A stretch of 16,020 bases of DNA from JAFAGX01 sp035623255 (GCA_035623255.1 DASPTU010000067.1:1-16020), one strand, 5' to 3'; shown: positions 8,428 through 15,486, counted from the stretch's first letter. Program-made: numbers and translations. The notes: a model not told the origin generated them from the sequence alone.

Positions 8428-8454
8428 GATGAAGGGGAAGGGCAGAACGGCAGG

Positions 8455-8709
8455 CTAGGAGTCAGTGGGAGCAAGCTCCTCTTTCAGCATTTCCATCTCC
8501 TGAAGGAGTTTGTAGGTCCGCTCGGCCTCGAAGGGGTCGACGCGGCTGATAGCAAATCCGACGTGGACCATCACATAGTCGCCGATGCCGGCTTCCGGCA
8601 CGAAGTCGAGCGAAACTTGGCGGACGATTCCGCCGAACTGCACGCGAGCGGAGCGCAAACTGCCTTGCTCCTGAATTTCAAGGATTCTCCCGGGAATGGC
8701 CAGGCACAC
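8455..8709 (-). CDS. hypC: HypC, hydrogenase maturation chaperone
   Basis: A small OB-fold chaperone that binds the hydrogenase large-subunit precursor and forms the HypC-HypD complex for Fe(CN)2CO assembly. The chosen start is GTG 8707-8709, giving MCLAIPGRIL and 84 residues, the normal HypC size. Cys2, exposed after Met removal, is essential in the family, and a His (H49) lies in VMVHVGFAI as expected. GAGGA about 9 nt upstream supports the GTG. An in-frame ATG at 8742 would add 11 residues and bury the cysteine; it also overlaps the leader hairpin. It is the first gene of the hyp operon, 110 nt after the dacB-type gene on the same strand. Confidence 0.95.
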   Translation of the reverse strand: MCLAIPGRILEIQEQGSLRSARVQFGGIVRQVSLDFVPEAGIGDYVMVHVGFAISRVDPFEAERTYKLLQEMEMLKEELAPTDS

Positions 8710-8732
8710 GGTAGGTTTCCTCGGCGACAAGT

Positions 8733-8758
8733 AGAACACCACCGTTTACGGCGGTTCT
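8733..8758 (-). promoter_or_regulatory. Hairpin in the hypC leader
   Basis: On the minus strand the transcript would read AGAAC-CGCCG-UAAA-CGGUG-GU-GUUCU: two 5-bp stems, one G-U pair, a 2-nt bulge and a UAAA loop, located about 24-50 nt before the hypC GTG. It lies between the carboxypeptidase gene and the hyp operon. It may protect, attenuate or terminate transcription, although no U-run follows. Confidence 0.45.
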
Positions 8759-8769
8759 GTGACGCCCGA

Positions 8770-8783
8770 CACAGCACGCTGTG
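8770..8783. promoter_or_regulatory. 14-bp palindrome upstream of hypC (possible operator)
   Basis: CACAGC-AC-GCTGTG is a perfect 6-bp inverted repeat with a 2-bp centre, too tight for an RNA hairpin but typical of a dimeric regulator site. It lies 61-74 nt upstream of the hypC GTG, in the only intergenic stretch where the hyp promoter could sit. The regulator is unknown. Confidence 0.35.
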
Positions 8784-8819
8784 ACGATTGGTTGCGCCGC
8801 GGTGGGCACTGGAAAAAAT

Positions 8820-10379
8820 CTACTTCTTTGCCGCATCGTTCACGATCGCCTCAACGAGGCTGTCAATCGTTTCCAGTACCCGCTTATTCGGAAGGTTGAA
8901 ATTGTTCGAGAGGATGGAGAATGCGACATCTTGCCCTTTCATGGTGGTTGCGTAACCCGAGAGTGTCTTTACTCCACCCAGTGACCCCGTCTTGGCGTAA
9001 ACATGAGCCCGAGGGTCGAGAGCGGAAAACCGATCCGCCAGAGAGCCATCCACACCTGCTTCCGGTAAGCTTTCGCGGAAACTGGCCGCCCAGGACTGGG
9101 TTGCAGCATAAGACAACAGCTGCACGACCGCATGAGGTGAAACGAGGTTCTGCCGTGACAGGCCCGACCCGTCATAGAAAACATACTGCTCAGGAGAGAT
9201 TCCGGCCTGATTGAGAAACCCTTTCAGGACCTCGAGGCCACCTTCAACTGTTCCGGCCGTACCTTTTTCACGTCCGAGGAGCCGCAACAAAATCTCAGCG
9301 TGCAGGTTCTGGCTCACCTTGTTAACGACGCGGACATCTTCGACCAGTGGCTGGGACTCATGACTGGCCAACACCATCGGTTGCACCGTAGAAGCCCGCA
9401 AACTGTCGTCGCCACCACGGGCTGGGGCAACCGCTGTGACCGTGAGGGTTGAAAGGCTGGCGAGTTCGGTATGATGGCTCCGCTGACTGCCATAAACGAC
9501 AATCCCACGGTTCTCAAGAAGGTGACGAAACAGCGCGGCTGCGAAATCAGCGGGATTCTCGATTGCCAATGCTTCATTGGCGCCGGAGTCGTCGAGCGGC
9601 ATGTTGCCCCAGAGGGTCAGAAGTGTGGAACCGGGTTCGCGATTGATGAAGATCCTGCGGCCTGTGCCTGCCGGAGTGGTGATGATGCGATTGTCTACCC
9701 GGTAGTAATCGGCAAACGGAACAATGTTGACGAAAGCTCGTTCCCCGGCGCGATCGGCCGGCAGTATATTCACAAAAACAACGTTGTCATTGATGGTAAG
9801 CGCGGAAACTGGTGCGCCATCGGCGAGGATAAGATCGTCCTGGCTCCAACCTTCCCCATAGCGCTCGAAGGCGAAATAGGAGTCATCAGCAACTATGTCG
9901 CCATCAATGTACTTCACGCCCTTTTCAGCCAGCGCATCCGCCAGTTGCTCGAGCACCTGGATGGGATGATCGTTCCGTTGGGTGTGCAACAGATAGGGCA
10001 ACTCGCGGCCGGAAAGATTCGGATCGCCTCTTCCCACCAATACGAGATCTCCGTTTAGGCGGCCATATTTGTCGAGAGAACCGTTTGTCTCAACTGTTGT
10101 CCGAAAAGTGTACCCCGGGCCAATCAATGCCAGCGCGGCAGCGGTAGTGAATAGCTTGGTGTTGGACGCTGGGGTGAAGAGCTTGTCAGCATTTTGTGAG
10201 TAGAGGATTTTGCCCGTCTCAAGCGAGACTACCTCAATGCCGAAAAATCCGCGCTCCAAATCAGGACTGTCGAGGGCAGAATCGATCCGTTTGCTGAGGG
10301 ATTTCCTGGGAGCAGCTTGAAGGTTGGCCGCCAGAAGCAAGCAAAAAATCGTTGCTAAAGCTGCACGCTTTCTGTGCAT
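8820..10379 (-). CDS. dacB: D-alanyl-D-alanine carboxypeptidase/endopeptidase, PBP4 type (peptidase S13)
   Basis: A 519-residue exported penicillin-binding protein of the low-molecular-mass class C type. It trims D-Ala from, or cuts cross-links in, peptidoglycan in the periplasm. The signal peptide is MHRKRAALATIFCLLLAANLQA (first ~22 residues). Motifs: S72-N-T-K75 (SxxK, in FTPASNTKLFT) with catalytic Ser72; DGSGLSRQN (403-411), the second active-site motif region; and KTG at 463-465 followed by SLGGVKTLSGYA. The large insertion between SxxK and the second motif is typical of the S13 family. ATG 10377-10379 lacks a clear ribosome site. An extended -10-like element lies only 13 nt upstream, so the leader may be very short. 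It is divergent from folP; the hyp operon follows on the same strand after 110 nt. Confidence 0.95.
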   Translation of the reverse strand: MHRKRAALATIFCLLLAANLQAAPRKSLSKRIDSALDSPDLERGFFGIEVVSLETGKILYSQNADKLFTPASNTKLFTTAAALALIGPGYTFRTTVETNGSLDKYGRLNGDLVLVGRGDPNLSGRELPYLLHTQRNDHPIQVLEQLADALAEKGVKYIDGDIVADDSYFAFERYGEGWSQDDLILADGAPVSALTINDNVVFVNILPADRAGERAFVNIVPFADYYRVDNRIITTPAGTGRRIFINREPGSTLLTLWGNMPLDDSGANEALAIENPADFAAALFRHLLENRGIVVYGSQRSHHTELASLSTLTVTAVAPARGGDDSLRASTVQPMVLASHESQPLVEDVRVVNKVSQNLHAEILLRLLGREKGTAGTVEGGLEVLKGFLNQAGISPEQYVFYDGSGLSRQNLVSPHAVVQLLSYAATQSWAASFRESLPEAGVDGSLADRFSALDPRAHVYAKTGSLGGVKTLSGYATTMKGQDVAFSILSNNFNLPNKRVLETIDSLVEAIVNDAAKK

Positions 10380-10392
10380 CCGAGTATTCTCG

Positions 10393-10401
10393 ATTGTAGC
10401 A
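10393..10401 (-). promoter_or_regulatory. Possible extended -10 promoter of the PBP4 gene
   Basis: On the minus strand TGC-TACAAT fits an extended -10 element (TGn-TATAAT); no good -35 is seen. It ends about 13 nt before the ATG at 10379, implying a leader of only a few bases. It lies in the 115-nt divergent region shared with folP. Confidence 0.3.
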
Positions 10402-10494
10402 CCGGGTTGCGTACCAGCCGGTGTTTCGCCCTTTGCCGCAGGCAGTTCTCCATCGACCGGAATCGCGCCTCACTCAAGGTTTAGAATCAGCCAA

Positions 10495-11421
10495 ATGCGC
10501 CCAGTGTTCGAATGGCATCTGCGAACGCGTTGTCTGCAACTAGGCAAGCGAACATTGATCATGGGAGTGGTCAATGTGACTCCGGATTCATTCTCCGACA
10601 GCGGCTTATATCTCAACACCGAACATGCCGTGGAACATGCGCTGGAGTTGCTCAATCATGGCGCCGACATCATAGATGTCGGCGGTGAGTCAACCCGGCC
10701 TGGCGCCCGGGTTTGGGCGGATAAAGTTGCTGAGGGAAAAAAACCTGCTCCCACGAGTGAGAACCCATTGAAACAGCCCGTCACTGAAAAAGAAGAGACG
10801 GAGCGTGTAATTCCTGTAATTAGCTCCGTCAAACAGAAGCGTCCTGAAGCAATCATCTCGGTTGACACGTACAAAGCGAGCGTGGCGAGAGCGGCAGTTG
10901 AGGCGGGCGCAGAGATTGTCAATGACATAAGTGGATTCCGCTGGGATGCTGAGATGGCTGAGACTTTGGCGTCCCTTAGATGTGGAGCGGTGCTGATGCA
11001 CACGCGCGGTAGGCCGGAGGAATGGCGGAGTCTTCCGCCAGTTCAGGATATGGTTATGCTGGTAAAGCGCGAGCTACGTGACTGGTCGGATGCCGCACGG
11101 GTAGCCGGAGTTAAGCGGGACCATCTTGTACTCGACCCGGGATTTGGATTTGGCAAGAGTTTTCAGGAAAATTATCCGCTGCTCAGGCGCTTCGAGGAGT
11201 TCCACGAGTTGCGATATCCGTTGCTGGCTGGCGTTTCACGAAAATCGTTTATCGGACGCGCTCTTGCAAGAGACGGGAAAGATGCGGACATTGCAGACCG
11301 TGCGATTGGAACATTAGCAGCCGAAACCGCGCTGATCCTAAAGGGCGTCCATATTGTTCGCACCCACGATGTGCGCACCTGCATGGATGCGGCAAAGATT
11401 GCCGATGTCGTAGTGAGCTGA
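10495..11421 (+). CDS. folP: Dihydropteroate synthase (folate biosynthesis)
   Basis: A 308-residue TIM-barrel enzyme that joins p-aminobenzoate to 6-hydroxymethyl-dihydropterin pyrophosphate to form dihydropteroate. Motifs: MGVVNVTPDSFSD (23-35), DVGGESTRPGA (61-71), ISVDTYK (121-127), VNDISG (142-147), LDPGFGFGK (213-221), GVSRKSFIG (246-254) and RTHDV (289-293). Between GGESTRPGA and the EE-ERVIPVI helix there is an insertion of roughly 22-25 polar residues (about 72-97) not seen in typical DHPS, in the loop near the substrate pocket. The start is ATG 10495; in-frame codons upstream to 10324 overlap the divergent carboxypeptidase gene and do not resemble the family. The ribosome site is weak (CAAGGT, about 14 nt upstream). 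A hairpin covers the stop codon. Confidence 0.95.
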   Translation: MRPVFEWHLRTRCLQLGKRTLIMGVVNVTPDSFSDSGLYLNTEHAVEHALELLNHGADIIDVGGESTRPGARVWADKVAEGKKPAPTSENPLKQPVTEKEETERVIPVISSVKQKRPEAIISVDTYKASVARAAVEAGAEIVNDISGFRWDAEMAETLASLRCGAVLMHTRGRPEEWRSLPPVQDMVMLVKRELRDWSDAARVAGVKRDHLVLDPGFGFGKSFQENYPLLRRFEEFHELRYPLLAGVSRKSFIGRALARDGKDADIADRAIGTLAAETALILKGVHIVRTHDVRTCMDAAKIADVVVS

Positions 11422-11437
11422 AAGATAATTAGCTCAC
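11413..11437 (+). promoter_or_regulatory. Hairpin across the folP stop and acyl-CoA dehydrogenase leader
   Basis: GTGAGCT (11413-11419) and AGCTCAC (11431-11437) are perfect 7-nt reverse complements with an 11-nt loop. The stem includes part of the folP TGA and ends immediately before GGGAG, the ribosome site of the next gene. It could modulate coupling between the two genes; there is no downstream T-run for termination. Confidence 0.45.
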
Positions 11438-11450
11438 GGGAGTGGGCAAA

Positions 11451-12926
11451 ATGCACTTTGACATCCTGCGTTCGCCCGCCGCATTTGTGAACTCACTGAT
11501 CGGACCCTCGGAACTCAGCCCAGTCCTGCAGGAATACGAAGACTGGTGGAAGCAGGAGGGCCAAGCCATTTCCGACGCCGTTGATCGCGGCGGCACTCCA
11601 TGGCTGCGAATGTTCAATCCAAAAAGCCAACGAGTCGATGAAGTTCTTTACCCTCCGGAATACTGGTACATGCTGCAGAAGGGCTACTTAAGCGGAGTGT
11701 TGTGGCGGGCATTTCAGGAGAAATCGCTTCTGCCGTCATTCTTGCTTATCTATGTCACTGGGTTTTACGACAGCGGACTTTCATGTCCGTACACCGTTTC
11801 GCTTTCGACCGCTTTGCCGCTGAGCAAGTATGCCAAACCGCAGATCCAGGGAAAATTCCTGTCCAAGCTTCTGCAAAAAGACGGAAAGCCTTGGCAAGGC
11901 GCAACCTGGATGACCGAAATCAAGGGCGGGTCGGATCTTGGGAATAACGTGGAGACTGTCGCCGTGCAGGATGGCGACATTTGGCGGCTGAGTGGCGACA
12001 AATACTTCTGCAGCAATGTTGGCGCAGAGATGGCGGTGGTGGCAGCTAGGCCGAAGGGCGCGCCTGCCGGGGTGCGAGGCTTGGCAATGTTCCTGTTGCC
12101 GCGCTGGCGAAAGAGCGGAGAACTGAATTACACAGTGCGCCGCCTCAAAGACAAAGTGGCAACCCGCTCGGTTCCCACCGGCGAAGTAGAGTTGCGCGCG
12201 AGTGAAGCTTACCTCTTAGGACAACCCGACGAAGGGATCTATCTAATCCTGGAAGCGCTGAATGTTTCGCGTATTGCGAATAGCATTGGCAGCGTTGCCT
12301 TGGCACAACGGGCGATGGCTGATGCGTTGGAGTTCGCTAAGTCACGGGTCGCGTTCGGTCGTCCTGTAAGTGACCACCCATTGCTACGCGAGCAGTTTGA
12401 TGATCGATTTCAGGGTTTGCGTCGCGCATTTGCACTCGCGTGGGAAGCGAGCAAACTACTGAACGAGGTTTGGCAAGAACGCCGTCCCTACTCGCAACGC
12501 TATCATCTGTTTCGCCTGATGGCTCATTTGGCCAAATACTGGACGGCCGAGTTTGCGGTGCAAACCGCGAAATGGTGCATGGAGGTGCATGGCGGCCTGG
12601 GAGTTTTGCAGGAATTCCGGGTAGAGCGCTGGTTGCGCGAGGCGATGATCCTGGCAATTTGGGAGGGCACCGCTCACCGTCAAATGCTCGATGCACTTGA
12701 AGTTATTGAGCGCAAACAGGCGCATCACACTTTAGTTGAATATGTCGAGCAGGGAGAAGAGTGCTCAGACATGCGAGCGATCGTTAGTGATATCGACCGG
12801 CATCTACTGCTTGCGAGCGATCAACGCGAGGCGAAGTGGGAGCCGCTTGCCGCCCGTCTGGCAGTTGTAACTGCAGAGGCTTTATCGAAGAAATTAGCAT
12901 GTGAGTCGGGCCGCACTGCTGATTAA
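11451..12926 (+). CDS. Acyl-CoA dehydrogenase family flavoprotein, AidB-like
   Basis: A 491-residue FAD enzyme of the acyl-CoA dehydrogenase superfamily. An extra N-terminal region of ~100 residues and the segment RVDEVLYPPEYWYML resemble the AidB/ACAD11-like branch rather than classic ~380-residue fatty-acyl dehydrogenases. Seen: WMTEIKGGSDLGNN (about 153-166), the FAD/substrate loop of this branch; GDKYFCSN; SRVAFGRPVSDHPLLREQF (about 298-316), the FAD-binding arginine region; EVHGGLGVL; and AIWEGTAH (about 402-409), with the Glu at the usual catalytic-base region. E. coli AidB is an alkylation-stress protein, but the substrate cannot be read here. ATG 11451 is preferred (GGGAG at 11438-11442) over GTG 11442. 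It follows folP by 29 nt. Its stop shares TTAA with the convergent small gene. Confidence 0.88.
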   Translation: MHFDILRSPAAFVNSLIGPSELSPVLQEYEDWWKQEGQAISDAVDRGGTPWLRMFNPKSQRVDEVLYPPEYWYMLQKGYLSGVLWRAFQEKSLLPSFLLIYVTGFYDSGLSCPYTVSLSTALPLSKYAKPQIQGKFLSKLLQKDGKPWQGATWMTEIKGGSDLGNNVETVAVQDGDIWRLSGDKYFCSNVGAEMAVVAARPKGAPAGVRGLAMFLLPRWRKSGELNYTVRRLKDKVATRSVPTGEVELRASEAYLLGQPDEGIYLILEALNVSRIANSIGSVALAQRAMADALEFAKSRVAFGRPVSDHPLLREQFDDRFQGLRRAFALAWEASKLLNEVWQERRPYSQRYHLFRLMAHLAKYWTAEFAVQTAKWCMEVHGGLGVLQEFRVERWLREAMILAIWEGTAHRQMLDALEVIERKQAHHTLVEYVEQGEECSDMRAIVSDIDRHLLLASDQREAKWEPLAARLAVVTAEALSKKLACESGRTAD

Positions 12927-13264
12927 CGGCGGAACGCGGAGTCGCCCCAGTTCGCAGTGTAGGCGGCTTGAGCTTTAACTGAAATGACCTCCAGCCGATT
13001 GGCTTCCGGACCTACTTTGCCTCGCACCGAGAGCTGCCGGCCTTCGTAGCCTCTCAAGGCATCCTTATTCGCGATGACCCAGGTTCTATGGGTTGCGTCG
13101 CTGGCCAGTGTTTTACCATCATCGCTAAGCTTGCCTGAGATGGCGATCAGCTTGGCGTGCTTCTGATGCAAAGGTTTCTCAGTTGCCGCGATGTCCTGGC
13201 CCGTCGCGCCCACAGTGCAGAGAATTACACTGCTTAACCCGAACAGCAATAAAGATTTCTTCAC
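12923..13264 (-). CDS. Small secreted protein with OB-like beta domain, unknown function
   Basis: A 113-residue precursor. The N-terminus MKKSLLLFGLSSVILCTVGATGQD is a typical Sec signal peptide, with probable cleavage near residue 22. The mature ~90 residues hold a motif ISGKLSDDGKTLASDATHRTWVI...DALRGYEGRQLSVRGKV...NRLEVISVK. This pattern (G-x-v-sDDGktl, then yeG-k-v-v-Gk-....l-V.si) recurs in small OB-like secreted proteins, often in Acidobacteriota (similar to the DUF5818-type domain), though I cannot confirm the family. No enzyme motif or cysteine pair is visible in the mature part. The start is GTG 13262-13264 with a strong AAGGGGGT ribosome site. It is convergent with the acyl-CoA dehydrogenase gene and overlaps it by 4 nt at the stops. 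Confidence 0.75.
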   Translation of the reverse strand: MKKSLLLFGLSSVILCTVGATGQDIAATEKPLHQKHAKLIAISGKLSDDGKTLASDATHRTWVIANKDALRGYEGRQLSVRGKVGPEANRLEVISVKAQAAYTANWGDSAFRR

Positions 13265-13671
13265 GCCACCCCCTTAAAAGCAACACACTCTAAGCATTCC
13301 CCGTACTGTAACCTTGGCTGGACGTTTGCGGAAATCGAAAGTTTTTATGATTGCTATCAGTATTGTGCTGGTTCCGTATGTTACGGCCCTGTGAATCTCC
13401 CAAGAAAGCATTAGTGCGACGCCGTTCGGGCGGGTTTCAGATCAACGAATCAAGGTGCTTGTGCCAGTCATGCAAATTGACTTTAAAAGGTCGTAGCGCT
13501 CATGAAACGCTGCAGCGCACGCTGAGGACAAGAAGAGCGGATGGCTTAACTGTTGTTGTTCACACCGCTTGCGTGGACACCCGTGAGCGGCCGATGGTAA
13601 GCTTGCCCTCCGACTAATAGAGGCCGGCCCGTATCACCAAAACATTCCAGATACCGCGAGGTTGACGACCG
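13265..13671. other. Intergenic region, 407 nt, no convincing gene
   Basis: This region separates the leftward small secreted-protein gene from the rightward peroxidase-encapsulin operon, so it should hold both promoters. The only sizeable frame (13351-13617, +) has no family resemblance, no ribosome site and a Cys/Arg-rich composition typical of chance frames. I see no tRNA, terminator or strong palindrome. A TTGACT at 13477-13482 resembles a -35 element, but no good -10 follows at 17 nt. Confidence 0.5.
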
Positions 13672-14751
13672 ATGGCGTCCCATCCGATTACCAGCCCTGT
13701 AACGAGTGGCGCTGCGTCGGGCATCGCACAACCGGTAGCCGCACCGCTTGCTCGCGCCGCAATCTTCCTCGTGGTCACCCTAAACTCGGGCGCGGATAGT
13801 TGTATGACTCTGCGATCATTCTGCGGCGATTTGTCGGCACTGTTGCGTGCAGTTGGATTCCGTGACATTGAAGCAGGGCTTTCATGTGTTCTGGCGTTTG
13901 GATCGGAAGCGTGGGACCGGCTCTTTGGACCGCCGCGGCCGGCGGAACTGCATCCTTTCCGCGAGATTCATGCGGGCGACCGGCGCGCCATCGCCACGCC
14001 CGGCGACCTGCTATTTCATATCCGTGCTAAGCGCTTCGATTTGTGCTTCGAGCTGGCGACGCAAATCGCGGCGCGCATTGGTGATGCCGTTTCCCCAGCC
14101 GACGAAGTGCATGGATTCCGCTACTTCGACGACCGTGATCTGATCGGCTTTGTCGACGGAACTGAGAATCCCACGGGGCAGGCCGCGATTGACGCTGTAG
14201 TCGTGGGCGACGAGGATCCCAAGTTCGCGGGTGGGAGTTATGTCATCGTGCAGAAATATCTTCATGACCTCTCAAAATGGAACGCGCTGTCGACAGAAGC
14301 GCAGGAGCGCATCATCGGCCGCACCAAGCTGTCCGACATCGAATTGGACGATTCCGTCAAGCCATCCTCTGCACATAACGCGCTGACGACGATCGTCGAG
14401 GACGGGAAAGAGACCAAGATCTTACGAGATAACATGCCCTTCGGGCGGGCTGCTCAAGGGGAATTTGGCACTTATTTCATAGGCTATAGCCGCGCGCCCC
14501 GGACGATCGAGCAAATGCTCGAGAATATGTTCATTGGCCGGCCGCCCGGCAATTACGACCGGCTGCTCGATTTCAGTCGTGCCGTCACTGGGAACTTGTT
14601 TTTCGCGCCCTCAATGACATTTCTGGAAAACGTATCCGAGGACCCGACTGCGGACTCTACAGCCCCAGCCAAAGACTCTTCTCCGCCCGCGCGTGGAAGC
14701 GACGGTTCGCTAGGTATCGGTTCCCTAAAAGGAGAAATCCCGAATGAATAA
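13672..14751 (+). CDS. Dyp-type heme peroxidase, encapsulin cargo
   Basis: A 359-residue dye-decolorizing peroxidase, class P/B-like, which oxidises phenolic, dye or lignin-like substrates with H2O2. Seen: GFVDGTENP (159-167) with distal Asp162; His235 in SAHNALTTI, the predicted proximal heme ligand; LRDNMPFG (251-258) with distal Arg252 and Asn254 as in Rhodococcus DypB; and EFGTYFIGYSR. After the catalytic domain (to ~322) comes a flexible Pro/Ser/Thr/Asp-rich linker and then SLGIGSLKG (346-354), the canonical cargo-loading peptide that docks inside encapsulin shells. No signal peptide, so the enzyme acts inside a cytosolic nanocompartment. The start is ATG 13672 with GAGG about 10 nt upstream. 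The encapsulin gene begins inside its last codons (8-nt overlap). Confidence 0.95.
   Translation: MASHPITSPVTSGAASGIAQPVAAPLARAAIFLVVTLNSGADSCMTLRSFCGDLSALLRAVGFRDIEAGLSCVLAFGSEAWDRLFGPPRPAELHPFREIHAGDRRAIATPGDLLFHIRAKRFDLCFELATQIAARIGDAVSPADEVHGFRYFDDRDLIGFVDGTENPTGQAAIDAVVVGDEDPKFAGGSYVIVQKYLHDLSKWNALSTEAQERIIGRTKLSDIELDDSVKPSSAHNALTTIVEDGKETKILRDNMPFGRAAQGEFGTYFIGYSRAPRTIEQMLENMFIGRPPGNYDRLLDFSRAVTGNLFFAPSMTFLENVSEDPTADSTAPAKDSSPPARGSDGSLGIGSLKGEIPNE
14704..14733 (+). other. Encapsulin cargo-loading peptide coding segment
   Basis: These codons give GSLGIGSLKG at residues 345-354 of the peroxidase, the conserved targeting motif of DyP cargo in Family 1 encapsulin systems, five residues before the stop. 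The codons for Leu-Lys-Gly-Glu also contain the encapsulin ribosome site. Confidence 0.92.
14727..14734 (+). promoter_or_regulatory. Ribosome binding site of encapsulin inside the cargo-peptide codons
   Basis: AAAAGGAG ends 9 nt before the encapsulin ATG at 14744. Because it lies within codons of the cargo peptide, the targeting tag and the shell translation signal are physically fused. Confidence 0.8.
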
Positions 14752-15486
14752 TCTACATCGCGAGCTTGCCCCTATTTCCGATGCCGCCTGGGCACAGATC
14801 GAGGAGGAAGTATCGCGCAAACGGGACATCTGCGGACGATTTCGGCGTCGGGAGACGGTATCACCGCGCGACAGCGTGAAGCAAAAACACTGATCGAGCT
14901 GCGGGTTCCGTTCGAGTTGGATCGCCTGGCCGTCGGCGACGTCGAGCGCGGCGCGAACGACTCAGACTGGCAACCGGCGAAAGATGCCGCGCGAAAACTC
15001 GCCTATGCTGAAGATGGCGCGATCTTCGAAGGCTATGCTGCTGCGGGAATCGTAGGCATCCGCCAGAGCACCAGTAACCCTGTAATGACGCTGCCTGACT
15101 CGGTGCGAGAGTACCCGAATGCAATTGCCCAAGCGCTGAGCACTTTGCGGCTTGCCGGCGTCAATGGCCCTTATTCCGTACTTTTGGACGCCAACATCTA
15201 CACGGGGCTGTCGGAAACCAGCGATCAAGGATACCCGGTCGTCGAACACGTCAAGCGGCTCGTCGATGACAAAATCATCTGGGCGCCGGGCATCCATGGG
15301 GCTTTTGTGGTGACCACCCGCGGCGGCGACTTTGACCTGCAAATCGGCCAGGACGTTTCCATTGGCTATTTGAGCCACACCGATGCCGCCGTCAGGCTGT
15401 ACCTGCAGGAGTCGTTTACTTTCCTGCTACTGACAGCTGAGGCTGCCGTCGCGTTGGCTCTAGTCGGAAAATCGCGGAAGCGCTGA
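14744..15486 (+). pseudogene. enc: Encapsulin shell protein (Family 1, linocin M18-like), frame broken by an apparent ~76-nt deletion
   Basis: HK97-fold shell protein that self-assembles into a nanocompartment around the DyP peroxidase. ATG 14744 gives MNNLHRELAPISDAAWAQIE and EEVSR, a textbook encapsulin N-terminus, but that frame runs into TGA 14891-14893 after 49 codons. Similarity resumes in the neighbouring frame at 14821 (TGHLRTISASGDGITARQRE) and continues through LIELRVPFELDRL, DVERGANDSDWQPAKDAARK, AIFEGYAAAG, NGPYSVLL, IIWAPGIHGA, TTRGGDFDLQIGQD and LYLQESFTFLL to TGA 15484-15486. Between SR and TGHL about 26 residues of the family are missing (the rest of the first helix and the RRVVDV-type strand). 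Removal of about 76 nt explains both the gap and the frame change. All other regions look intact; the total would otherwise be ~270 residues. The cause may be mutation or an assembly error. Confidence 0.9.

Noticed and set aside
10324..10494. 57-codon N-terminal extension of folP
   Set aside because: Overlaps the divergent carboxypeptidase start, is unlike DHPS, and the homology begins shortly after ATG 10495.
13351..13617. 88-codon open frame in the gap before the peroxidase gene
   Set aside because: No ribosome site, no family resemblance and unusual Cys/Arg-rich composition; likely a chance frame.
14810..14893. Programmed ribosomal frameshift in the encapsulin gene
   Set aside because: About 26 family residues are missing at the junction, which a frameshift cannot explain. 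No slippery heptamer is positioned there; AAACGGG is not a recognised slip site.
14917..15486. Encapsulin as a 189-residue protein starting at TTG 14917
   Set aside because: The TTG is the Leu of the conserved VPFELDRL segment and encapsulin homology continues upstream to 14821, so it is an internal codon of a broken gene.
14749..15486. Readthrough of the peroxidase TAA giving a peroxidase-encapsulin fusion
   Set aside because: The frame after the stop is open into the encapsulin, but the first ~23 codons (14752-14820) are nonsense relative to the family. The alignment of frames follows from the deletion, and no readthrough signal is seen.
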